A program made the position numbers and the translations under genes. DNA of 64,000 nt from Chitinophaga sp. YR573 (GTDB taxonomy: Bacteria; Bacteroidota; Bacteroidia; Chitinophagales; Chitinophagaceae). The stretch lies in assembly GCF_900110995.1 (NCBI RefSeq), contig NZ_FOJF01000001.1:513199-577198 (forward strand), written 5' to 3'. The notes below the pieces were generated by a model that did no database searches, was not told where the DNA came from, and was given only the letters and a program-made list of their open reading frames with translations. Shown here one piece after another: positions 1 to 8,571 of the stretch (within the stretch, counting starts at the first letter, position 1; the number at the start of each line of letters is the position of its first letter).

Positions 1-286
1 CCAGCGTGATACTCAACTGTGTACGGCCATTTAATACAACATTCTGCCCTTCATAACCTACATAGGAAATCTCTAATGTACCTGTTGAAGGAGCTTCGAT
101 GGAGAAATTACCATCTGCCTGTGTGGTGGTACCTCTGTTGGTCCCTTTGATTTTTACGGAAACCCCGGGAAGTGAAGTACCCTGTTTGTCCTGAACGTGT
201 CCTTTTACAGTAATGTCCTGTTGCGCCATCGCAAAGCTGCATAACATAAACAGGCATGCTGTCAGGAATGTCACCCTTTTTTTCAT
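1..286 (-). CDS. SusC-like TonB-dependent receptor, N-terminal fragment
   Basis: Only the first 95 codons lie in the window; the gene continues beyond base 1. The start ATG (284-286) opens a clear Sec signal peptide (MKKRVTFLTACLFMLC, ending around AMAQQ). A carboxypeptidase-regulatory-like beta-sandwich follows from about residue 25, with the typical stretches GVSVKIKGTNRGT, DGNFSIEAPS and LEISYVGYEG. In Bacteroidota this order (signal peptide, CarboxypepD_reg, then plug and barrel) marks SusC/RagA outer-membrane receptors that import glycans or peptides with a SusD lipoprotein. Unlike the SusC at 49972, it has no STN domain before the sandwich, so it probably does not signal to a FecR. The plug and barrel are not visible. 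Confidence 0.85.
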   Translation of the reverse strand, partial: MKKRVTFLTACLFMLCSFAMAQQDITVKGHVQDKQGTSLPGVSVKIKGTNRGTTTQADGNFSIEAPSTGTLEISYVGYEGQNVVLNGRTQLSITL

Positions 287-460
287 AATGTGTCAGTTCT
301 TAATTGTGGATATAAGTTCAATAAGCATATATAGCATAGGAAGATTCTCTCATAACATGGACTTCTTTCACAACGATGAGATAAAGATAAGGGGATTTAG
401 TATTCTAAAATAAAAAATATCTTCACAAATAATTGGTTTTTAATTACTTATGAAAAATAT

Positions 461-567
461 GATACGCTTGAATACCATAGAGGGATTAGTGAGAAAAGTA
501 CTGATAATGAAGGGCACGAGGAGGATTTTCTGTTAATTTGATAAGAGAGGCTGATACGCTTGAGTAC
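461..567. repeat. Direct repeat of 15 bp (14 of 15 identical)
   Basis: The word GATACGCTTGAATAC at 461-475 recurs at 553-567 as GATACGCTTGAGTAC, about 92 bp apart in the same direction, between the SusC-like gene and the sensor gene. It could be a pair of regulator sites or a remnant of a duplication; no protein partner is indicated. Confidence 0.5.
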
Positions 568-586
568 CCTTCATTTATTTTCAGGG

Positions 587-632
587 TTCCTTCCTCTCTC
601 CGTCCTCTCTCCTTCCTGTCTCCGTCCTGTCT
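587..632. repeat. Pyrimidine-rich imperfect tandem repeat just after the sensor gene stop
   Basis: On the + strand this is almost pure C/T, built from variants of CTCTCCGTC and CTGTCTCCGTC. In the sense of the upstream minus-strand gene it is a purine-rich RNA tract beginning 8 nt after the stop codon. It has no hairpin, so it is not an intrinsic terminator. Confidence 0.5.
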
Positions 633-640
633 GAAGCATA

Positions 641-2512
641 TTAACCGCGCACTTCGTCGTCTAAGACCAGCAAGCTCCAACCCTGACCATTTGCCTGCTT
701 TAATTCCTTCTTCCTTTCATCCATCATCTTAATAATACGGGTAGCATAAGACCAGCAGGTACTTTGCCTGATTTCGAGGATATCAGACAGTTTATGGGAA
801 GAAATCTTCCCTTTAGTAGAATATACGAGGAAAGTGAGATAAAACGCTTTATTAATAGGGATACGGATATTCTGATAGATAGTATATGCTGTTGCCGACT
901 CCTCATACCCACATTTACTGCAACGCCTGCTAAAAGGCTGATGACCGGCATAATAATGCTCATTCCCACACTTCCGGCAATGAAATGTCCCGGTCCACTT
1001 TAAATCCGCCAGAAACTGTAAACAGCTTTCCTTATCAGGATAAATCTTGCTAAACTCCTCAAAATCAAGGGAAGTAGACAAGGCCCTGGCCCTGCTTACC
1101 TTCTCCACATTTGTCTGCAGCTGTATATTATCCTGCTCCAGCAACGCATTCATTCGGGAAATCTCCGCGGCCTGGCTTTCTAATAAGGAATTCGTCTCTG
1201 TGAGGATCTCATTCTGCTCCGCAATTACCTGGGCCTGCTCAGATAATTCCTTAGTCCTGGCCTTTACCTGTGCTTCCAGTTCCATATTCAGGTTATCCTT
1301 CAGCCTGGCATTCTCCGTCATCTGCCGGATCATCATCCGCCTGGCCTTATCCCTTTTCTTCTTCAATAACCGCACCTTATCCCCCACTGCAAAAGACAAA
1401 AAGAACATTTCCAGGATAAAACAGAAACTCAGACTATAATAACTCACAATCCCGAAGTTCAGCCAGCTATACCCAAGCATAATAAAAAACTTGAGCATAA
1501 AACCCACAAACAAAAAGCTATACCCTAATACAAAAAACCGGGCAGGTCTATAGCCCCTGGCCAACACATGAATCCCTGTATAAAAAGCAACCGCCAGCGG
1601 GATCACCTCTATAAACTTATAATTAAACCAGTAAGGGTTGATGAACAAACAGGCTAAAAAGAACAGGCAACGTGCTATTATCACCCCCATAATCAGGCGG
1701 TTCAGCACCGGCACCCTGAACTCCACATACAACAGGCTACGTGTAAACAACAACGCAAAAATGCTCATACTCAGCAATGGCCAGGCAAAAGCATACTGAT
1801 TCCAGTCGGGAGAATTTGGCCATAACCACTGATAGGCAATACCATCCGTACACATCTCATACAACACCACACTCAGGTTATACAACACATAATACAGGTA
1901 CTGACGCTGCCTCATGGCAATGAACATAATCAGGTTATAAAAGCTGAAAATGAAGATCATGCCATAAAAAATCCCAAACGTCATGTATTCAGACAACGCA
2001 TAAGAAACAAAATGATCAAACGAACGCAGTACGATAATCACATCCGCTGTTTGTGCAGAGCGCAGCCGGAAATAATACACTTCCGTTCCTTCTTTACTGT
2101 TATCTACCGGTAACTCGAAATTCTTATGCCGGAACCAACGTTGGGAAAAAGGATAACGATCACCCAGCAATACCTGCCTGCCATCCGGCAGATAAGCGGT
2201 TATCTCATCAATCGTCTGGTCAAAAAATTCCAGCAGATAATAATTATGCGATGCTGTATCATACTTAATTTTGATCCTGTACCAATAAACAGAACCAAGA
2301 TGACCATTCTGCGGAGTACTGACAGCGCTGGGCTTAAAAGCAGCGTTTACAACCTGATCTAAACGTAACTTCCCTCCCGGATCTTCCAGATATTCAATTT
2401 CATCATAAGTAAATATATGCTGAGATAAACCTTTCTCAATAGGTACAGGCTGCTGGCCCCTGGTAGTGCTTCCCCCTAAAATCAATAATATAACTGCATA
2501 CCAATAACGCAT
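641..2512 (-). CDS. 7TMR-DISM membrane sensor fused to an IS1595-type zinc-ribbon/HTH module
   Basis: 623 residues from the ATG at 2510-2512 (a TTG one codon upstream is possible). A signal peptide is followed by a 7TMR-DISM extracellular domain (about 28-170), seven hydrophobic helices (about 175-378) and a long coiled coil (about 380-475). The C-terminus is unusual: from about residue 490 it reads YPDKESCLQFLADLKW, then two CxxC pairs (C512/C515 and C531/C534) forming a zinc ribbon, then KGKISSHKLSDILEIRQST followed by WSYATRI. This closely matches the N-terminal zinc-ribbon plus helix-turn-helix part of IS1595-family transposases. The DDE nuclease domain is absent and no kinase, cyclase or GGDEF output is present. 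I infer a membrane-tethered sensor whose output may be nucleic-acid binding through a domesticated transposase module. Domain assignments rest on motifs. Confidence 0.85.
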   Translation of the reverse strand: MRYWYAVILLILGGSTTRGQQPVPIEKGLSQHIFTYDEIEYLEDPGGKLRLDQVVNAAFKPSAVSTPQNGHLGSVYWYRIKIKYDTASHNYYLLEFFDQTIDEITAYLPDGRQVLLGDRYPFSQRWFRHKNFELPVDNSKEGTEVYYFRLRSAQTADVIIVLRSFDHFVSYALSEYMTFGIFYGMIFIFSFYNLIMFIAMRQRQYLYYVLYNLSVVLYEMCTDGIAYQWLWPNSPDWNQYAFAWPLLSMSIFALLFTRSLLYVEFRVPVLNRLIMGVIIARCLFFLACLFINPYWFNYKFIEVIPLAVAFYTGIHVLARGYRPARFFVLGYSFLFVGFMLKFFIMLGYSWLNFGIVSYYSLSFCFILEMFFLSFAVGDKVRLLKKKRDKARRMMIRQMTENARLKDNLNMELEAQVKARTKELSEQAQVIAEQNEILTETNSLLESQAAEISRMNALLEQDNIQLQTNVEKVSRARALSTSLDFEEFSKIYPDKESCLQFLADLKWTGTFHCRKCGNEHYYAGHQPFSRRCSKCGYEESATAYTIYQNIRIPINKAFYLTFLVYSTKGKISSHKLSDILEIRQSTCWSYATRIIKMMDERKKELKQANGQGWSLLVLDDEVRG

Positions 2513-2569
2513 CAAAATATCTTGATCAGATTTGACAAAATCAAGCTAATTTACTTTAAAATTTCATCC

Positions 2570-3004
2570 ATGAAGAGATTAGCTTTCATTCTCATTGTCC
2601 TTATAATTTCCACAGGCAAAATATTCGCACAAACTCCGGCAGCAGACAGGGTCCTCGGTAACTGGTTAAATGCTGAAAAAGATGCCAGGATTGAGATCTA
2701 TAAAACAGGTAATAAATACTATGGAAAAATAATCTGGGGAAAGAACATTTTTAACCCCGACGGCTCTTCCAGAACAGACCGCAAAAACCCGGATGAAAAA
2801 CTTAAATCCCGGTTACTCCTGAACCTCGTTATCCTTACAAATTTTACCTACGATGATGGTGAATGGAATGGCGGAAAAATCTACGATCCCAAAAGTGGTA
2901 AAACCTACAGTTGTTTCATGAAACTGGATGGAAGTAACCTGAAAATAAAAGGATATATAGGTATTACCTTACTTGGCAGAACTACCATCTGGACAAGGGG
3001 CTGA
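2570..3004 (+). CDS. DUF2147 family secreted protein
   Basis: The ATG at 2570 is preferred over one at 2522 because it places a signal peptide (MKRLAFILIVLIISTG, cleaved after IFAQ) at the N-terminus. The mature part carries the DUF2147 signature: VLGNWLNAEKDARIEIYK, YYGKIIWGK, NFTYDDGEWNGGKIYDP, GKTYSCFMKL and a C-terminal LGRTTIWTR. The family is a small beta-barrel, lipocalin-like fold exported to the periplasm or outer membrane, with no established biochemical role. It stands alone, divergent from the sensor gene and 46 bp before topoisomerase III. Family is confident, function unknown. Confidence 0.85.
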   Translation: MKRLAFILIVLIISTGKIFAQTPAADRVLGNWLNAEKDARIEIYKTGNKYYGKIIWGKNIFNPDGSSRTDRKNPDEKLKSRLLLNLVILTNFTYDDGEWNGGKIYDPKSGKTYSCFMKLDGSNLKIKGYIGITLLGRTTIWTRG

Positions 3005-3050
3005 TATTCCCGCTAATTATACGATATTTGCCGCCCTATTCAGAATTATT

Positions 3051-5162
3051 ATGAAGGTTTGTATTGCCGAAAAACCAAGTGTGGCAAGGGATATTGCCGA
3101 AGTACTCGGTGCGAAGCAGCGCAAAGAGGGCTATTATGAAGGAAATGGTTATCAGGTAACCTGGACTTTCGGGCATTTCTGTACCCTGAAAGAACCACAC
3201 GATTATTTTGATTACTGGAAATACTGGCGACTGGAAGATCTTCCCATGATCCCATCCAGCTTCGGTATCAAACTCATAGACAACTCCGGTGTACAAAAGC
3301 AATTCAAAATAATAGAAACCCTCGTTCAAAATTGTGATGAAGTCATCAACTGCGGGGATGCCGGGCAGGAAGGAGAACTCATCCAGCGATGGGTATTGTT
3401 AAAAGCCCAATGCGCTGTACCTATCAAACGCCTCTGGATCTCTTCCCTCACGGAACAGGCTATCCGCGAAGGTTTTAACAAACTGAAAGAAAGCGATCAA
3501 TACAACAATTTATATGCTGCGGGCAGCGCACGCGCTATTGGCGACTGGCTCTTAGGCATGAATGCTACACGCCTGTTCACGAAGAAATTCGCCTCAGGAA
3601 AAGTAGTATTATCCATTGGCAGGGTACAAACACCTACCCTGGCCATGATCGTACAACGACAAAAAGAAATCAACGCTTTCGTTTCCGAAGAATACTGGGA
3701 ATTAAAAACCATCTATCGCGAAACGGAATTCACCGCTACCATAGAACGTCTCCGCAACCTGGAGAAAGCCAATAAAGGGCTTGCCTACCTCAAAGAACAT
3801 CCCTTTGAAGTCACCTCTTTCGAAAAGAAAGAAGGAAAAGAAGGGAATCCCCGCTTATTCGACTTAACCGCCTTACAGGTGGAAGCCAATAAGAAATATG
3901 GTTTTTCTGCGGATGATACCCTTAAATATGTGCAAAGCCTCTACGAAAAGAAACTGGTCACCTACCCCAGGGTAGATACCACTTATCTCTCGGAAGACTT
4001 ACACCCTAAAATTGCCGGTATCATGCAGGACATGACGCCTTATAGCGCCTTAACTGCATCCATTTTAGCTAAACCCATCCCTAAGCTAAAATCAGTCTTC
4101 GATGATAAAAAAGTAACGGATCACCATGCTATTATTCCTACAGGCGTATACCCCGGTGGTATTGGTCTGGAAGAAAAACGTATCTACGACCTCGTTGCCC
4201 GTCGTTTCATCGCTGCCTTCTACCCGGAGTGTAAAATATCCAACACTACTGTTCTGGGTAAAGTAGGACAGGTAGAGTTTAAAGTAACCGGTAAACAGAT
4301 CCTGGAACCAGGCTGGAAAGAAGTTTATGCCAATGATGTCAGTGCTAAAAAGGAAGGGGAAGAAGAAGAGAAAGTATTGCCATTATTTGTAGTGGGAGAA
4401 ACTGGCCCGCATACCCCAAGGGTACATCAGGGTAAAACCACTCCGCCTAAAGCCTTTACAGAAGCTACTTTGCTAAGGGCAATGGAAACTGCCGGTAAAC
4501 AGGTGGAAGATGAAGAAATGCGTGAGCTCCTCAAAGACAACGGCATAGGCAGACCATCTACCCGTGCTAACATCATTGAAACACTGTTCCGCAGAAAATA
4601 TATAGAGAAACGCAAAAAGAACATCTTTGCGACTCAAACGGGCATGGACCTCATAGATACTATCCAGTCGGAACTCCTTAAAAGTCCGGAGCTAACGGGG
4701 ATATGGGAACGTAAGTTACGCCTGATAGAGAAAGGCGAATATGCCATGGAAACCTTTAAACAGGAGTTAATACAAATGGTCGTAGATCTTACTATAGAAG
4801 TAAAGACCAATGCCCATAAAACAATCACAATAGCACCTGATCCGCCACCGGTGCCTGAGAAAGAAGAACCTAAGCCTAAAGAGCCGAAGAAAGCTATTGT
4901 CATTGAAGAACTCTCTTGTCCTAAATGTAAGGAGCAGCTCCTTAAAAAGGGCAATACTGCTTATGGCTGTGCTAATTTTAAAGTATGTGGTTTTAAAATC
5001 CCTTTCGAAATCCTGGGTAAAAAACTATCAGATAAACAAATAGTGGATCTCTTAAGCAAAGGAAAAACCGGTAAGATCAAAGGATTAAAAGTTCCTGGTA
5101 GTGATACAGAGAAGGAAGGTAAGCTGGTAATGACAGCAGATTTTAATATTGAGATGGAATAA
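3051..5162 (+). CDS. topB: DNA topoisomerase III (type IA)
   Basis: 703 residues from ATG 3051; a longer frame from 2973 would overlap the preceding gene and adds no conserved sequence. The TOPRIM domain starts at the first residue (MKVCIAEKPSVARDI) and continues with INCGDAGQEGELIQRW. The toroidal domains contain the type IA hallmarks SIGRVQTPTLAMIV and TYPRVDTTYLSED, the latter with the expected catalytic tyrosine, then DNGIGRPSTRANIIE. A C-terminal zinc ribbon (CPKCKEQLLKKG, CANFKVCGF) ends the protein. The enzyme would relax or decatenate single-stranded DNA regions in the cytoplasm. The TOPRIM acidic motif is DAGQEGE where the classical form is DADREGE, so the second aspartate of DxD is glycine. 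Confidence 0.93.
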   Translation: MKVCIAEKPSVARDIAEVLGAKQRKEGYYEGNGYQVTWTFGHFCTLKEPHDYFDYWKYWRLEDLPMIPSSFGIKLIDNSGVQKQFKIIETLVQNCDEVINCGDAGQEGELIQRWVLLKAQCAVPIKRLWISSLTEQAIREGFNKLKESDQYNNLYAAGSARAIGDWLLGMNATRLFTKKFASGKVVLSIGRVQTPTLAMIVQRQKEINAFVSEEYWELKTIYRETEFTATIERLRNLEKANKGLAYLKEHPFEVTSFEKKEGKEGNPRLFDLTALQVEANKKYGFSADDTLKYVQSLYEKKLVTYPRVDTTYLSEDLHPKIAGIMQDMTPYSALTASILAKPIPKLKSVFDDKKVTDHHAIIPTGVYPGGIGLEEKRIYDLVARRFIAAFYPECKISNTTVLGKVGQVEFKVTGKQILEPGWKEVYANDVSAKKEGEEEEKVLPLFVVGETGPHTPRVHQGKTTPPKAFTEATLLRAMETAGKQVEDEEMRELLKDNGIGRPSTRANIIETLFRRKYIEKRKKNIFATQTGMDLIDTIQSELLKSPELTGIWERKLRLIEKGEYAMETFKQELIQMVVDLTIEVKTNAHKTITIAPDPPPVPEKEEPKPKEPKKAIVIEELSCPKCKEQLLKKGNTAYGCANFKVCGFKIPFEILGKKLSDKQIVDLLSKGKTGKIKGLKVPGSDTEKEGKLVMTADFNIEME

Positions 5163-5228
5163 GAAAATACTGATTTATTATCGTATTTTTAAAAATCTAA
5201 TTTATACCTCATCCTATACTATCATTTA

Positions 5229-6104
5229 ATGTACTCCAACCGACAAAGAAAACCAGCTCCTCCTGCTTTTAAAGCGGCAGCTGATGAACAGAGAAATGGA
5301 ATTTCCAGACCGGCAGTACAGATGCAACCCGTTGTCCAAAGGGAAATCCTTACCGAGAAAGGACCAGGAGAAGGCGGTATGACAGTTAAAGAGAGAGAAT
5401 CTTTCAGTGAATTTCTTAAATATAATAAAGTAGAGAATCCGCTGGCGTTTACGCCTGGAGACTATGCCTCTATGGAAGCCGCGTATGAAAGCCTGCGTCC
5501 TCTACAGACCAAATTAAGTGCTAAAATGAGGGCCGACAGAAGGGCTCCGGTTAAAGTCCAATTCAAAGAAATCTATACTAAACTACTTGCAGCTCTCAAA
5601 GCAGAATTAAAAGATGGTCACCCCTTATGGGACGATGCAGTTAACAGGGCTGTAGAACGGCATGATGCATTACCGGGGAATAATAATCAGGATCCTAAAT
5701 ACCAGGAAGTAGCACTTTTACAGTGGCCGGATATAGTGTCCCGGTATACAGCAATGCCCGATTCTTTCTGGAAAGCAGTAAGAAAATTAAAAAGGGAAAG
5801 GCATGGTGAGGCAAACCGTCCGGTGCCATTTAGTACACTATGCAATACTGTATATGCCGATATGCAGGCAAAGTTTGCACGTTGGAATGGAAGCACAACT
5901 ACAAGAGGAGAATGGTATGGTAATACCGAGCCGGGAAGACCAGCCGGCGCAACTGACCTTAGTATAGACCTTGCGGTTGAACTGAGACGTAAAGTAAGTG
6001 CTGACTGGCGATACTCCAATAGCGACTCAGGTGCCATATCATTTAAGAGGGATAGACCTGACGCAGAAGGTAGCCCCTTTATCTATCACATGAAAGCTCC
6101 TTAG
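5229..6104 (+). CDS. Unrecognised protein with an eCIS-cargo-like N-terminus
   Basis: 291 residues with no family I can name. The N-terminus has no signal peptide and is a basic, proline- and glutamine-rich linker (KPAPPAFKAA, then RPAVQMQPVVQREI). This style precedes DUF4157 or toxin-like domains in Bacteroidota proteins linked to extracellular contractile injection systems. Residues 50-290 look like a soluble, mostly helical domain with many charged residues; a segment near the end reads RGEWYGNTEPGRPAGATDL. It stands alone between topB and a convergent GH16 gene, and no tail, sheath or baseplate genes occur in the window. The cargo idea is inference from the N-terminal style only. Confidence 0.7.
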   Translation: MYSNRQRKPAPPAFKAAADEQRNGISRPAVQMQPVVQREILTEKGPGEGGMTVKERESFSEFLKYNKVENPLAFTPGDYASMEAAYESLRPLQTKLSAKMRADRRAPVKVQFKEIYTKLLAALKAELKDGHPLWDDAVNRAVERHDALPGNNNQDPKYQEVALLQWPDIVSRYTAMPDSFWKAVRKLKRERHGEANRPVPFSTLCNTVYADMQAKFARWNGSTTTRGEWYGNTEPGRPAGATDLSIDLAVELRRKVSADWRYSNSDSGAISFKRDRPDAEGSPFIYHMKAP

Positions 6105-6134
6105 TAAAACTGATTTATTTCTGTACATAATAAA

Positions 6135-6176
6135 ACTCCGCAGGAATTCCCTTATCAACAGGAACTCCTACGGAGT
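6135..6176 (-). terminator. Hairpin terminator between convergent genes
   Basis: Arms 6135-6150 and 6161-6176 pair over 16 bp with two wobble or mismatch positions around a 10-nt loop. Reading the minus strand, the stem is followed by GTTTTATT, fitting termination of the GH16 gene. On the + strand it lies 30 nt past the preceding stop and may serve both genes. Confidence 0.65.
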
Positions 6177-6184
6177 CAATTAAT

Positions 6185-8545
6185 CTATTCAAAATTCTTA
6201 TACCCGTCAAACGGATACGTCTCTCCTACTAATCTGTTAGTTCCGCCAGCTACCGCATCAGAAAAAGGTTCATGAGAAATCCTCTTCACAAACATCTTCT
6301 GATACTTCCAGTTAGCTACAGAACCTGCCCATCCGCCAGTTGGCCTCACTAACCAGGGCTTTACAGGGTCCGGCTGTGAAGGGAACCACAGTCCTACAGT
6401 CCATCTGCCTGGTACATCCGGTACAAAATGCGTATTCACCTGCACCTGCTGCCCGTCTACAAAAAACTCTACCCTGTTCGCATACCAGTCGAACCGGAAC
6501 TCATGAAAAGCCCCATCCCACACATTCTTGCCGATGCTGGTCAACATCGCAAAGAACTCATCCTGGAAAGGATCTGTACCAAAAGTAAACCCATTACCAG
6601 CTCCCAGCTCACCCTTCCAGTTATTACACTTCATATTATCCTTGCGGGGCTGATAGATAAGTTGTACCTCATTATTGATCTTCGTCCAGCTGGATAACAG
6701 ATTAGGAGCAGCTGCATTTGTCAGCTGCCAGGTACCATTCTTCGACGGATCAGGATCTTCCGCTACTGCTACCTTCTCACCTGCCCATACGATGTTATAA
6801 TTAGGCGTGATCATCTCCGCAGTAGTCGCAAATACATACATCGAATTATGACTGGGCAATTCAATATCAATCTCATTATTCTCCACTACATAATACCCAT
6901 CTCCAAAACTTCCCTGCCGGTGTAATCCCTGCGCCAGCAATTGCTCATACCTTGGGTCCTGTGGATACACCTCTCCGTAATGGAAAGTCCAGAAGGCAGG
7001 CGCCACACCAATATCCAGAGGTAACTTCGCCTCTACTATATAACGCCCGTAACCACAATACTCCTTAGAAGAAATAACCGCACCCACACGTTTTGTCCAG
7101 GGCTCTCCAAAAGCAGGGTCCTGCGGGATATCATGGATCTTTAAACTGCCATCCCGGTTATACCCCTGTAAGGTGCCATCATACAGATCACCATGCGCTT
7201 CAAACACCAGCGTGTTATCCTGTAAATACACATTCTCCGGAGATACACCGCCATTTGCACCTCCCCACGCTTTCGCCATACCAAAATACTGCTGCTGCAA
7301 CAACGTAGCCGCATTCGTATCCGTAGCGAAATTAATAGCAAGCGTAGCGGCAGCTTTCGTCATCTCCAGTATCTCTATATTCACAGGAGCTGTCACACCA
7401 GAACTGTTCTCAATATAGAACTTACGCGCACCTACCGGCGCATCAGGTGGCACAGTACACACTATCCTGTCATTATTCAGTACTATCATATTCCTGCGCA
7501 GTATCCTGTACTTATCCTGGCTGTCAGCCGGGTTCTCCAATATCCCCACAGGATACGGCGGGTCCTGGTATTTACCTGCAATATTATTGTCCAGATCTAC
7601 CGTTGTGTAATAAACATTCCGGAAGATACCCCCTGTGGCCACACTATTACTTACAGCCTCCCTGCCCACTAACAAAGCATCCGTTTCAGTGGTCACCGTA
7701 TACACACCGGCAATACTAAAACTACCTGTAAACGTATTGAAATAGTTCAACCATAACTGAGATAACGCAATGTCAGATGCACGGAAAACAACCACCTTAT
7801 TCCAGCTATCCGTATTAATAACATTCGTACTGATGATCTCTTCTGTTACATTGCCATTCTTCTGTCTCCAGTGTACTTTTTTCGTAGCCGCATCCACATA
7901 AATGTATACGCCATTCCCTGTAGTTGTCTCACAGGATAACAACGGCCACTCTCCCGTTGCAGGCAGGTCTGCCGATGCAACAAAGAAGTGTACACCAAGT
8001 CCATACCTGGACGAAAACAGCGGCAGATTCACTGAAGGCATTTCTATCTTATCAGTAGTCCCGGAAATCTTCATGCCAATGAGGTCATTCGCTTTCTGCC
8101 ATACAGGTGTTCCTGTCAGCACAGCCGCTGTATAATTGCCGAACCAGTCTGCCAGTGTATTCTCCAGGGAATAATACGCACCCACCTTTGGCGGTAGTGT
8201 AGCATCCCTGAAACCACCACCCGGTGCAGCATAGATCAGCTCTGAATTATGATAATACTTCTTTGTGACAGCAGTAGTTGTTAACTCCTGCGGTGTATTA
8301 AAGACCATTTCAATCTGCCCACCGGCAGGATTATTATTACTTACCCGGAATACATAGCCCGTATTCTCATCCAGTCCTTTTATGGTAGGGGGATTAAAAA
8401 TAGTACCATCAGATAATACCTGCAATCCATCCGTAATCACTGTGTAATTACTGTCTACTTGTTTTCTCACCGCAAGTGTCATTATCTGAGGCTCCGTAGC
8501 TGATTGCCCTGGTGCCCAGTTGATCTTTTTAAGTTCGATGTTCAT
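6185..8545 (-). CDS. GH16-type glycoside hydrolase with N-terminal FN3-like and LamG-like regions, no signal peptide
   Basis: 786 residues. The start MNIELKKINWAPGQS is not a signal peptide; it begins an FN3-like module ending in TIKGLDENTGYVFRVSNN, a style I associate with phage-tail or tail-fibre-like proteins. Residues about 120-325 resemble a LamG/concanavalin-like sandwich (YYSLENTLADWFGNY), followed by an IPT/TIG-like piece. The C-terminal half is a GH16 catalytic domain: VENNEIDIELPSH holds the E-x-D-x-E active site (E558, D560, E562), with AFHEFRFDWYANRVEFFVDG downstream. GH16 enzymes cleave beta-1,3/1,4 glucans or galactans. Export by Sec seems unlikely from the sequence, so it may be released by lysis, carried on a particle, or use another route. 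It follows the small gene at 8572 by 26 bp. Confidence 0.85.
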   Translation of the reverse strand: MNIELKKINWAPGQSATEPQIMTLAVRKQVDSNYTVITDGLQVLSDGTIFNPPTIKGLDENTGYVFRVSNNNPAGGQIEMVFNTPQELTTTAVTKKYYHNSELIYAAPGGGFRDATLPPKVGAYYSLENTLADWFGNYTAAVLTGTPVWQKANDLIGMKISGTTDKIEMPSVNLPLFSSRYGLGVHFFVASADLPATGEWPLLSCETTTGNGVYIYVDAATKKVHWRQKNGNVTEEIISTNVINTDSWNKVVVFRASDIALSQLWLNYFNTFTGSFSIAGVYTVTTETDALLVGREAVSNSVATGGIFRNVYYTTVDLDNNIAGKYQDPPYPVGILENPADSQDKYRILRRNMIVLNNDRIVCTVPPDAPVGARKFYIENSSGVTAPVNIEILEMTKAAATLAINFATDTNAATLLQQQYFGMAKAWGGANGGVSPENVYLQDNTLVFEAHGDLYDGTLQGYNRDGSLKIHDIPQDPAFGEPWTKRVGAVISSKEYCGYGRYIVEAKLPLDIGVAPAFWTFHYGEVYPQDPRYEQLLAQGLHRQGSFGDGYYVVENNEIDIELPSHNSMYVFATTAEMITPNYNIVWAGEKVAVAEDPDPSKNGTWQLTNAAAPNLLSSWTKINNEVQLIYQPRKDNMKCNNWKGELGAGNGFTFGTDPFQDEFFAMLTSIGKNVWDGAFHEFRFDWYANRVEFFVDGQQVQVNTHFVPDVPGRWTVGLWFPSQPDPVKPWLVRPTGGWAGSVANWKYQKMFVKRISHEPFSDAVAGGTNRLVGETYPFDGYKNFE

Positions 8546-8571
8546 TGTAATTTCTTTTTGGGGGGTACTGA

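Larger units (their letters stand above)
287..640. other. 354-bp gene-free region upstream of the SusC-like gene
   Basis: No credible gene is seen here; short open frames have no homologous look. The part next to 286 is AT-rich and must hold the promoter of the SusC-like gene, but I find no clean TAnnTTTG box on that strand. The right half holds a direct repeat and a pyrimidine-rich tract, listed separately. Confidence 0.6.

Noticed and set aside
2973..3050. Longer N-terminus for topoisomerase III
   Set aside because: It would overlap the DUF2147 gene, and the TOPRIM domain begins exactly at the ATG at 3051.
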